Assembly: GCF_002288925.2 (NCBI RefSeq)
Contig: NW_022098062.1
Span: forward strand, 9,780,605 to 9,844,604
Source of the DNA: Delphinapterus leucas
Taxonomy: Eukaryota > Chordata > Mammalia > Artiodactyla > Monodontidae
Direction: 5' to 3'
DNA length: 64,000 nt
Shown here in pieces: positions 1 through 11,100 of the stretch (positions are counted from its first letter, which is position 1; each line of letters opens with the position of its first letter). A program made the position numbers and the translations under genes. The notes beneath the pieces were generated by a model that saw nothing but the letters and a program-made list of their open reading frames with translations, searched no databases and was not told where the DNA came from.

Positions 1-1938
1 GTGAAGCTAGAAGAAAAAACTAGACTGGTTCAGAGGGACAAAAATATCGTGAATGAGAAAATCACCTTTGTGAAGACTCTAGGAACCAATGAAATAACAG
101 AAACAGCTATACGATGTAGCCTGTGTCCGAGCCAGAGTGTAAAGAGAGGGGACCTGTTCTGATAAGAACAACTTGGAATAAGGACTGGGTAGCTGTATGT
201 GATCTTTAGATACAGTCAGAGAGGAGTAAAATGTTCTTCAGTTGCATCTTCTGATTTCTTAGCCAGAGACCCAAGCTTTCTTGAAATAGGAGGATGGCTG
301 GCTCAGTTTTATCAGTGATCTTTGGAGACACGGATTTGAGTTGATCAATTATTCATCTGCTTGTTTTCAGCAACCTGATGACCAGCCTCATTTCCTGGAA
401 AGCCCTGATGTTGGTTCCATCACATGGCCACAGGGAACCAGATGCCTGAACGCACTGTGCACATTTCCCCTTCTGAATGGTGAAAACGAAGGTTTAGGAA
501 ATGCAGAGTGGCTGATCTGTCTCTGGCAGAAAGTCCTGGCCACTCGGTCAAAGCTCTTCTCCCTTGACTCCCCTTCTACTCTTTAGACAATAGTTCAGGA
601 TGATGAATTCAGTCAAGCCCAGCTCCACTGTGTGCGGCATTTAGGAGGACAATGGAGATGAGAGGTGGATCCTGAAGGCTCAGAAACTGCAATTTGCCTA
701 AGATGCACAATACAGGGAATTAAACATAGAACTTTCTGTCATCAAAGTCCTTCTTTTTTCCACAACACCATGAAGCTGTGGGATGGGTATGAGACCTTAT
801 CCCCAGAATGACAGAGTAAATACTGTACCTTTAACTGATTCCTAATCTGATGTGCACCCCCTTTTCACAGTCTTTGATGGAGAGATAAACAGACATGAGG
901 GCAGCTCTGGGAAAGAACAGAACTTGCATGGTGGGAAGAAGGGCTGTACTCTTGCTTCTGGAGCTGCCTATACCCAGGACAATTCTATTTGAGCTCCAAG
1001 TAGATACACTGAGCCCTTTTTACGGTCACAGTGAAAACAGGGAACTTCAAGTTCATTTCCTTCGGGGGGGCTGGTTTTGCAACCTTTTTTTCTGGGTTAA
1101 AGTTATACCATTAGTTAATTCTAAAGTCTGTTTTGATTCTGCCACCCACCTACAGACACGGCCACTACCTACCACCCAGATTCCTAAATTACTCGATCGG
1201 ATTCAGCTAATCCACCCTGCTGTTGGTGAGTCTTAAAGTCATTTTAACAATAGCCCTGAGCCAGCCGAAGCTTCCTTCCTGTCTTCTTGCTCCAAACTCT
1301 GAAAATCCTGTGACACAAAATGGAGCTGGACTCGTGGAAAGCTGTGAACCTTGTCAGCTGCCTGGTGAATGGTCCCATTTCCCAGGTCCTTTCTGCATTC
1401 AGGATCAGAAGGATGGCCCACAGGGAAATGAAAGGAAGTCATCCCGCCTTGTGACCCAACACTGCCCCCTTCATCACCAGGGCTGGGGTTGGGCTTTTTA
1501 TATAACATGGCAGAGAATGCAGTAGCTGGGCCTATGCAGAAGGCCAGGGGGCCTGCCCTCAGGACTTGACATCCCTTTGCACTTAGAAGTCTGGCTTTGA
1601 GACCTAGCACTGCCCTTCTTTTACGCTGACTGCTGCAGCCAACATAAAAAGCCTTCTCTCCACTCAGGGCTGCCAAAACTCAGAAAGGGCCTATTCATAA
1701 CAGGCTTGTGCTGTCTCTCCCTCTGGCCCCCAGCCCTCCTACCCACCGTGGGTGGGGCAGCAGGGCTGAGGAAAGTTCTGCAGGCCTGAGAACAGCAAGA
1801 AAACACAGGGCTGCTGCCCTCCCACCCTGTCTGAACACTCAGGGTTAAGCCCTTGAGACCTTGAAGAAGGAAAAGATGTTGCCCGGAGAAAGGGAGCAAA
1901 CAGAAATATTGATCGTCCACAGTTGTTTGGCCCCAGAT

Positions 1939-2085
1939 CGGTAGTTCTCAAAATTTATTGTGTATAGCAAACTTCTGGAGTGCTTCCTAAAATGCAGATT
2001 CCTGGGTTACACCTCTAGAGACTGTGATTCAAAAACTGCAAGTAGGGTCTCCATGAGCATTTTAAACAGGCCTAGAGGCACATTT
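1939..2085 (+). repeat. MER5A-like hAT-Charlie DNA transposon relic
   Basis: The pattern 'gtagttctcaaaattta ... aatgcagattcctggg ... ctgtgattca ... gagcatttta' follows the layout of the MER5A consensus as I know it. It is diverged, so the boundaries are approximate. Confidence 0.6.
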
Positions 2086-2524
2086 TGCCCCCAAACCTGA
2101 GGCAGAGTTGGAATGTTTCTCCCCACCCCCAAGCCCAGCCTGGGATTATTCAGTACAGCCTCAGCACCAACCAGCCTATGGCAGAAATGCTCCGGTCCTC
2201 AACTTGTGGTCCCCACAGAACCTGGGAAAGCTCCTGGCACAGACAGGGTAGACCAGTTAAATCACATCAGCCTCAGTGGGGAGCTCAAGCTCAGGGTGGC
2301 AGTATTTCTTAGAGTTCCAGATTTACCGGGAGGTTTGTGATGAGGGAAAAAGTGAAGTCCAGTTGGAATGTGGAAATCTACATTGACTCTCCACACTGGG
2401 CTGCTGACTGCATGGAGGGCTCATTGTGAAGATACCTCTTGTAATCCTGAGGGTCCTCCGATTCCGATTCAGGTTTGTATAGATATGTGGGGTAGAGTAC
2501 TGGACCAAGGCACAGGGGACTTTA

Positions 2525-2640
2525 GTGAGCTACTCATGAGCTGACTTTTTCTGGGCTTCGCTCTGCCTATCTGTAAAATGAGGGGTTGGCCCAGGAGTCT
2601 GCTAAGGTTCTAGAGTTCTCTAGCCCCTACAGCTTGCTTC
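2525..2640 (+). repeat. MIR SINE fragment
   Basis: It contains the MIR-style core 'cctatctgtaaaatgagggg' after a 'gagct...gactt' stretch. It is short and diverged. Confidence 0.45.
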
Positions 2641-2689
2641 TGTTCTTCATCCTCACGTATGAATGCTTGGGCAGGGGCTAGGTCTAATT

Positions 2690-2775
2690 CTCTCCCTCAC
2701 TGTTTGCCCAGTATAACTAGAAGAGTACCTGGTACATAGTAGGTGCCCATTAAATATTTATTGCAGGAATGAATA
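2690..2775 (+). repeat. L2 LINE 3' end fragment
   Basis: The ending 'tacctggtacatagtaggtg ... attaaatatttattgcaggaatgaat' is the usual L2 3' terminus. Confidence 0.6.
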
Positions 2776-3131
2776 CATATTTATAACAGGTCATAAGCTA
2801 AAATAGTCCTCACTGGAACAATGCCCAGGTAGTAAGGCAGGGGCAGGGACTGAGGCTGCTGGAATCTTGCAAGCAAGAAAACCCTGACAAGCCAATGGCC
2901 TAGGTGGCTTCATCAGGGTATCTGACAACTTCAGAGGTGGCCTTTCTTTCCCTTTAAACATATCTAATTTGTCTTAGGTATGTTCTTAGAATTTGTGTAC
3001 ACTGTAGAAAATTTATAAATTTTAAAAATATATTAAATGAATGTAAAGACCATCCAACCAGTGATCTTTCCTTTTTTCTTTCTTTCTTTCCTGAGCTTGT
3101 CTATACTTTTGGAATTAGAGGAAAATGATAT

Positions 3132-3453
3132 GATACATGTTATTTATTTACATTTATTTGTATTTATTTATTTTTGACTGCATTGGGTCTTCGTTGCTGC
3201 GGGCAGGCTTTCTTTAATTGGGGCCAGCGGGAGCTACTCTTTGTTGTGGTGTATGGGCTTCTCACTGTGGTGGCTTCTCTGTATGGCCTCTAGGCGCGGC
3301 CTTCAGTAGTCGTGGTGCGTGGCCTCAGTAGTTGTGGTGCAGGGGCTTAGTTGCTCTGCGGCACGTGGGATCTTCCCAGACCCCGTGTCCCCTGCATTGG
3401 CAGGCAGATTCTTAACCACTGCGCCGCCAGGGAAGCCCGATACATGTTATTTA
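3132..3453 (-). repeat. tRNA-derived cetartiodactyl SINE with target-site duplication
   Basis: A reverse-oriented element of about 3147-3438: T/A-rich tail at left, body 'gactgcattgggtcttcgtt', and the tRNA-derived head at right ending 'cgccgccagggaagccc'. Perfect 15-bp direct repeats (GATACATGTTATTTA) at 3132-3146 and 3439-3453 mark the insertion. The host sequence either side resembles an older interspersed repeat. Confidence 0.9.
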
Positions 3454-4319
3454 AAAAGCCACCTGTAATTCAAGGGTGATCATTGCTAAATTTTATGCAG
3501 TTTTCAACGTTTTTCTATGCATGTCTATGTATTTGGAAAACATACTGTTTATATAGTGTCATAACTTGAATTCTCTGCTTGCATGTCCCTTAATGTCTTA
3601 AGCATCACTTTCAATGGCTTCATGATAATAGTACATTTAAGCACTCCCTCATTATGGACATTTAAGCTGTTTCCTTCCATTTAAACTTTGTATTATAAGG
3701 ATCACAGTGATAAGGATATTTGCCCACGCTTTTTTTAATCTGTATTTCTTATTTCCTTAGGATAGCATCCCAGAAGTGGAATTATTTGGTCAAAGAGTGT
3801 AAAGCTCTTTAAGCTCATTGAGACGTGGTGCCAAACTATTTTGTAGAAGTTTCTTTCAACGAGCTTTGTAGCTGCCCCAGCAGAGAAACAACCCTTCGAG
3901 CTTGAAGGCATCCTTGAAGCTGTGTGGCCGCTGCAGTGGGAGGCGGGAACGCACAGGGTTCCTCGGGCATTTCTGTCTCGGATTCCCCTCCACGGGCAGT
4001 TTCCTAGTTCTTAGAAATTTTTCTTTTCTTAAGATAATTGGGAGAAAAAAAAACGTCCCAGGGGTGGAGGATGTTAGTGGTAATGGCAGTAGTGGTGGGG
4101 GTGAGGGTGACCCTTACGTGTGAAAAAGAGAATTTGTCAACAAGAATCCAACACTTGGAGATCCTTCACGGAAACATCCATCTAATCCAAAGTGAGCTTC
4201 CAGAGAAGGTCAGGATAATGAAAGAGGAGCCGGTAACAGGATAGGAGTGGGAGAAGGCCTCCAGCTGGAAAGCGGCGTCCCCTTTAAGACCCAAACCGAA
4301 GCCTGGCCCTTTAAATCTG

Positions 4320-5110
4320 TGTCAGTTTCCCCTGACGTCAGCGGGCGGGCCGGCAGCCCTGCTGTTTACCGCCCCGCGGCGTTGCTCACTCCCCGGAGTT
4401 CTGAGCACGGAAGCCGGCGCCCCAGAAACTCGCCGCGCCGCGCGGCGTCGGGTTGCTACCACCTATCACGACCCTCACCCTCAGACTCTCCTCCTTTCGC
4501 GGCCGACCCCGCCGCCGGCTTCCGCTCCCTTCCGCCCTCCCTCCCTCCCTCCCTCGCTCCCCTTTCCCGGCGTCTCCAGGCTCCCAGCAACTAGCCGCCT
4601 CCGGGCTGTCACGGCCCTGGCGGGCGCCCGCCGGGTCTCCCAGCCGTGCTCGGCCCCTCGCGAGCTGGGGCCCCTTCCTGTGGCCCGTACCCCAACCCCT
4701 CCCCACCCCCTCCCAGCCGCCCCATCCCCTCCCTGGCCGCTGAGAGCGCGTCTGCGGCTCCAGGGGAGGGACCGTTTCCTAATCTCAGGCCGAGGTTAAA
4801 GTTCTGGTCCTGGTGAGATGCTGGAAGCTGCGGCCAGAGCCGCAACCCGCCCTGGAGGTGACCTGTCGCTTATCGTCGCCGCCGCCGCTGCTGCCGCCAC
4901 TGCCGCCCGGCCGGGGCCATGTTCGCTCTGGGCTTGCCCTTCTTGGCACTCTTGGTGGCCTCGGTCGAGAGCCATCTGGGGGTTCTGGGGCCTAAGAACG
5001 TCTCGCAGAAAGACGCCGAGTTTGAGCGCACCTACGTGGATGAGGTCAACAGCGAGCTGGTCAACATCTACACCTTCAACCATACTGTGACCCGCAACCG
5101 GGTGAGGGAA
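4320..5110 (+). promoter_or_regulatory. SIDT2: SIDT2 CpG-island promoter
   Basis: A GC- and CpG-rich block runs from the CRE at 4333 across 5' UTR and coding exon 1. No TATA box is seen at a useful spacing. It carries a polypyrimidine run of CCCT repeats near 4535-4555 and GCC triplets just before the start codon. This is a housekeeping-type promoter; the transcription start is not resolvable by eye but should lie within about 4700-4900. Confidence 0.75.
4333..4340. promoter_or_regulatory. Full palindromic CRE (TGACGTCA)
   Basis: An exact CREB/ATF consensus octamer at the upstream edge of the SIDT2 CpG island, followed by GCGGGCGGGC. It is a plausible input for CREB/ATF factors on SIDT2; occupancy is inference. 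Confidence 0.6.
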
Positions 5111-8100
5111 GGGGCTGGGCTTGGGGCTGGTGGTGCGTGGGCTAGCGGACCAGGGTTCCGCGATGCTGTCAGTCCCCAAGAACAGCCGCCCCACTGGGTT
5201 TCCCAGAACCACGCTGGACCCTCTTGCCAGCCCTTCTTCCTTTGCCAGGGATGTTTGTTCTGAAGCTACCAGTGGACAGTTTCTGAAGTTGCCTCTTTCC
5301 AATCTTCTCTTTGATCCCTTCCTTTCTACCAGCTGTAGTCTGAGCAGGACTGGCCTGCTCCCTACCCAGCACCCAGAGTCCGACAGTGCTGTGGGGTCTG
5401 GGAGCAAGGAAGCAGGCTTGCTACTGGGCTTGGCCCAGAAAACCCCAGGGGGATGAGACAGGCCCAAACTGAAAGGCTCTGCCTCCAGGGAGTTCTAACT
5501 GAGACTCCCCAGGGAAATAAATGCAGGACTTCCCAGGCTGCTGTAACTGCTGGGAACTTCCCAGCCCTCTTCCTTCCCTTGGAAAGACAGCTGGCCTTGT
5601 AAGTTGAAGGTGGTGGAGATACAGCCAACCCCAGGTTGGGTGGGAGGGGAGAAGGAGTTTGCCTACCATGGAGAAGCTTCCTCACCCTGATTTCTCTTTC
5701 ATTTCTCCCCAGCTGTGAGTTGAACATGGGCACAGCTAGGTCTGGGAAGCCTAGACCCCAGGCAGGGCTGAGATTTGGAGCACTCTTGCAGCCTGGCTCA
5801 CGGTCTCCTGCTCAGCTCTCACCAGGACTGGATTTACTAAGAAGTGGTGGAGTTCAGAATGGGAATCTGATTTTTTTTTTTTTTTCAGAATGGGGAGGGA
5901 TTGGGTTTTGATGGCAGGCCAGGATCTGCCTTCAGTGCCTGGTTCTCTGAAGTTTGATCTCATCCAACTTAGAGTCCTTTCTCTTTTTGCCCCCATATGT
6001 GGGGTTACCCTGAGAACGGTGGCCTCTATCCATCTGGGAGGTGCTGCCCTAAGGGCTTGGGTTTCAGCAGCCCAATAACAAGCAATCCCAGGATTTATTT
6101 TATTTTATTTTTTTCTTTAAGCTCCGACTGTCCTATATACTTTCCTCCATAGTGCCAATGGTGGGAGTGTCTCCATTTTATAGAGGGGGATGTTGAGGCT
6201 CAGAGATGTGAAGTGACTTTTCCACAGCCCTATCCCTTGGTCAGAGCTAAGGATAGAACTTGGCCTTCTTGGCTTTCAACGATCCCTGTTTCCCCACCTC
6301 CCCGTGGCCTCTGGCTGCCAGATGAGTTGTAGAATAGGAACTTCCTGGCTCACAAGGAAGAAGGTTGGGGAGCACGTCTTGCTCTCCCGTGTCCCTGTGT
6401 GTGCGCATGTGTGTACATGCACGTGTGTGCAGATGCATGTGTGTGCAGGCATGTGCATCTGTGAACTTTTATAGCAATGGGGTATGCTGGGGATGCCTGA
6501 GGTCTCCATTGTGTTTCCCATCCTCTCCCCTAAGTCCCTCCTGGAGTCTGGGGGCTGCTCTGGCAGATGAAGGGGCATAAGTAGCTCCCCAGCTCGACCT
6601 GGATGGGGAAAGCACAAAGCCGTCTGCTTGAGGGAGGGCAGAGCTCACAGTCTCTGGAGCCATGTGTTCCCCTGGCAGAATTAGAGTCACCACGGGCTTG
6701 ACTTAGGGACATTTCCGTGTCATCTTGCAGACAGAGGGCGTGAGAGTGTCCGTGAATGTCCTGAACAAGCAGAAGGGGGCTCCTTTGCTGTTTGTGGTCC
6801 GCCAGAAGGAGGCGGTGGTGTCCTTCCAGGTGCCCCTGATCCTGCGAGGGATGTGAGTAGGACCTGGGGACCAGGGAGGGGGGCTAGGCCCAGGCCAGGC
6901 CTTGCCCAGAGCCTCACTCAGGGCCTTGTCCAGGGCCCCCGACCACCTGGGTGCCCCTCTGTTTCTCCTCCCCATTCCCCGAGCCAGGAGGCTGGTCAAC
7001 GGCACAAGGGCCCAGCCAGCTGACCTGGAGCTTGTCAGCCTAGTGGAGGTGGGGTAGGGAGGTAGTGGGACCAGAGCGGAGGAATTGGGGCTCTGCTCCC
7101 CTGGAGTGGCGTGCTGGCTGTCATGGAACCGTAGTCATGTCTCATCTCTGCCTCGGACCATAGGTTTCAGCGCAAGTACCTCTACCAAAAGGTGGAACGA
7201 ACGCTGTGTCAGCCCCCCACCAAGAATGAGTCCGAGGTCCAGTTCTTCTACGTGGATGTGTCCACCCTGTCACCAGTCAACACCACGTACCAGCTCCGCG
7301 TCAGCCGAATGGATGACTTCGTGCTCAGGTGTGTAGGGGAGAGCGAGGGGGCCACGGGACTGGCCTCCTTCACAAGCTCTGGGAGTAACGGTGGGGGGCT
7401 CTTCTCTGCCCCACAGGACCGGAGAGCAGTTCAGCTTTAATACCACGGCGGCGCAGCCCCAGGTAAGACCTCCCTGTCAACGGTCCCTCCAGAGGAGAAA
7501 TGGGGAAGCTTGAACTTGGGGGTGGGAGTGGTCAGCACTCTTTGCCAGGAGTTTCAGGTTGGTTGTACTCTCTGTGGAGGACTCTCTAGAAGCAGGAGCA
7601 CTTGCCCTAAGGTGGCGGGGAACACACAGTATAGGAAGTGCAGAGACATGGGGTCTGGCTGCCATCTTTCCTACTTGCCCCTTGGGCACTGTCCTGAGTG
7701 CCCAGCTGAGGCTGAGGGGAGTGGTGTATGGGAAATGGACCTGCTTGTGGGCAAGGCCTTTCTTCCCAGAGAGCCTCCACTGCCCAACCCTGGGAGGATT
7801 CACACTCTTCCCTTCTAGAGGGGCAAAGAGAGCATCCTCATGGGATGGGGCTCTCCCCGCCCTCCCTATGCCCTCAGTACTTCAAGTATGAGTTCCCGGA
7901 AGGAGTGGACTCAGTCATTGTCAAGGTGACCTCCAACGAGGCCTTCCCCTGCTCAGTCATCTCCATCCAGGATGTCCTGGTAAGTAACCTGCCCTTTTAC
8001 TCTCCACCAGTGGATAGCAGGGCTGCTGAAGAGAGGGGACAGGGCCCAGGACCCTGCCCATCTGTCTGTCCCCTCCTCCCTCTGTAGTGCCCTGTCTATG

Positions 8101-11100
8101 ACCTAGACAACAACGTAGCCTTCATTGGCATGTACCAGACTATGACCAAGAAGGCAGCCATCACCGTGCAGGTAGGAAATGGGCATGGCCCGATGGGGGA
8201 TGTGGCCAGGTGATTAGCTTTCCTAACCCTCTCTTCTTTTCCCCTGCCCCATTCCTACCCTACCCACAGGACTGAGTCTTGGCTGTCCAGTCCCTGAAAC
8301 TTTGGGTCCCCTGATATATGCAAGCATTGAATCACAATCCCAGTTGCCTTTGGGGACAGGAAAGAGCAGAGTACCCTTTATGGCTGCTCTGTACACTTCA
8401 TTCACCACAGCTGGGAGAGGAAAGGGCCCTGGCTGGTGATGAGGGCTGCCCTTGGCAAAGGCTGAAGCCTGCGCTGGGGGCAGGGAGGGAGAGGCATGTG
8501 TTCAGCTCACGACATCCAGGTGTGCAGCTGATGGAGGCACCACGGCCCCTCCACTTTTTCTCCTGACTGATGCCCAGGCTGTAATAGGGCACCCATGGGT
8601 TCCATGATGATGGGGCATACCCTCATTTGCTCACCTGGCAGTAGTGTTAGTGCAGGGTACGGGCTCTGGAGTCAGATGATCCTGGCTCTACCGCTTACTG
8701 GCAGTGTGACCCTAAGCTAACGTCCAACAGGGATAATGATAGTACTTACTCGTAAGGATCTTTGTGAGGATTCAATAAAATAATATATGAGCAAAGAGTC
8801 TAGCATAGTGTCTGGCCTGACACTGTGTATTCAGGCCAGACAGGGTTAGGCATTCAGAAAAGGATGGTGATGGCGATGACAAATGATGACGGTGCTGTGA
8901 TGATGGCAGTCATCTTCGTCATCACTATCCTTACCGTCCTCCTCATCGTCACCATCATTGCCATTATCACCGTCCTCACCCTGCAGCGCAAAGACTTCCC
9001 CAGCAACAGCTTTTACGTGGTAGTGGTGGTGAAAACTGAAGACCAAGCCTGTGGAGGCTCCCTGCCTTTCTACCCCTTTATAGAAGGTACATTTTGTGCC
9101 CTGGGCCTGGCCAGGGGTGGGAGGGCTTGGACACTTCCTGGGAGGTAAAAGAGCCTGTGTGGCTGATTGTTGGATCTGATGGGATGTGGGTTTCTGGCTC
9201 CAGACTCTCCCAGGTCTGGTCCCACCAACTCTAGCCAAGCTCCAGGCAGGCACTGGTTTGCCATTTTGCCATTTTACTTCCAGATGAACCGGTCGATCAG
9301 GGGCACCGCCAGAAAACCCTGTCAGTGTTGGTCTCTCGAGCAGTCACGTGTGAGTGTGGGTGGCTGAGTGGGGATGGCCTGGCCACTGGCTCTTCTTTCA
9401 GGCCTGGGGTAGGGAGTGTTCTCTGAATGGGAAGGGTGAGGAGGACCTACTCGAGCAGGCTGACAGGGTAGGAAGGAGGAGTGGTCTTGGAGGGCTTCAT
9501 GACGGGGGATGGGGGGATGGGGGGGCGGCGGGAGGGTGAGTAATGTGCTTTGGAGCATCCATGAGTAAAGAGATTGAGGGACTGAGTTCTAGATCTGTCT
9601 CTGCCACTGTGGGCAGTGTAATCTCATTGAGCCTCAGTTTCCCCATCTCTGTAACAGGAGTAATAGAATCTGTTAGTCTCTATTAGTCTCACTAAGTCGG
9701 CTTAGCACAAAATTAGTAGGAAAGTTCCAGGCCCCTTAGTCATGCTCGATAAATGTTTACTGAGTGATTGAATAGAGCCCTTTGTAAACTGGAAAGTATA
9801 AGATAAAAATAAAGGATTGTGACGGAAGGGGAAAGAAGCTGCCTCTCCTACATGGATTCCTTATTCAGCACATTTGTTTTGAGTCCCTTCTGTGTGCTTG
9901 GTGCTGTGCTCTAGCTGTGGTCCTTAGGGTGCCCCTGTCTAGAGCCTGTTGCTATTCAGGGTGCCGAAGGCTGTGAGGAACCCAGGACAGTCGCTGTGGG
10001 AGGTCAGGGCAGAGAAAGCCTCCTAGAGGACACAGCTCCTCAGCTGTGTTTTGAAGGTTAAGTCAAGGAGGGGTCTTGGAGAAAGAAGTAGGGGAGAAAG
10101 TTCTAGCAGAGGGAGCTGTGTGAGCAGAGCCAGGAATCATGTCGAGTTTGGCATATTGTTGGCACTGGCTGGGTCATTCCACCTGAGGGGAGACGTGGAG
10201 AGAGATGAGCCTGGGCCCTGCGTGCTGTGATGGGCAGGCTTGGAAAGTACTGGTGTATTTTCCTTCCCACTTCCCTGCCCACAGCCGAGGCCTACGTTGG
10301 CGGTATGCTCTTTTGCCTGGGCATATTTCTCTCCTTCTACCTGCTTACCGTGCTCCTGGCCTGCTGGGAGAACTGGAGGTAAAGTGGGACCGCTGGGCCC
10401 TCCCCTGCTCTGGGGTAGGTCAGGCATGGGGAAATGGCCTGGCAGGATCTGTGTGGCCCTGGATAATCGCCATCCACGAGGCATAGGAATGCAGGTCCCT
10501 GTGAGGGTCTGAGGTCCCTGGGCCTCTGCTCTGGAAACCAACCCCGCCCCTCAACCTTCTTCCCAAGCAGGGAGACCCCGCATTGCTTCCCAGCCTGGGA
10601 GGACCCCTGGGATCATGGATGGAGGACAGGGTTATGGGGTGGAGAGGGTGGAAGGCAGGCCAGCCCAGCATAGGAGGGATCCTCCGGCTGCCCTTCTGGT
10701 TTGTCTCTGGATTCCGTCCCTGCAGGCAGAGGAAGAAGAGCCTTCTGGTGGCCGTGGACCGAGCCTGCCCAGAAAGTGGTACCTCCAGAGGGTCTGGGTC
10801 GGTGGGCTGTTTGCTTTGTAGTTTGGTGGGGATAGTGGTGGATGGTTCCCTTGGGGGTTGGAGGAGGAAGGTCCCACTGAGGGCTTCTGGATGTTCAGAT
10901 AGGGAGTAACACTGTAGGTGGAAATGGGGCTGGGGCAGTGTGCCTGTTGGTCCCTAATGTGTCTGTCTTAAAGACTGTCACTTGATTCATTCAGTGTCTG
11001 AGTCTAGGTACGCTGTCTGCCGCTTCAGAGAATGCGACTCACCGTCTCTGGGATTATTAACCTTTCGTTCTCTTTCCCCTTCTTCTACCCCTCTCTCTCT

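Larger units (their letters stand above)
1..4300. other. Intergenic flank upstream of SIDT2
   Basis: I recognise no exon here: open frames are short, lack family similarity I know, and are not bounded by convincing splice sites. By conserved gene order this should be the spacer downstream of PAFAH1B2, and its far 3' UTR could reach in, but nothing in the sequence proves it. The stretch holds a MER5A-like relic, MIR and L2 pieces, one tRNA-derived SINE and an old repeat-like segment (about 3480-3850). Positions 1-1930 show nothing else I can name. Confidence 0.6.

Noticed and set aside
895..1236. Possible exon of an upstream gene
   Set aside because: A 113-codon frame with no convincing acceptor or donor and no similarity I recognise; PAFAH1B2 coding sequence was not seen.
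4796..5467. 223-codon open frame on the minus strand over SIDT2 exon 1
   Set aside because: It overlaps a CpG island and a real exon in antisense; GC-rich DNA has few stops, and no family features are visible.
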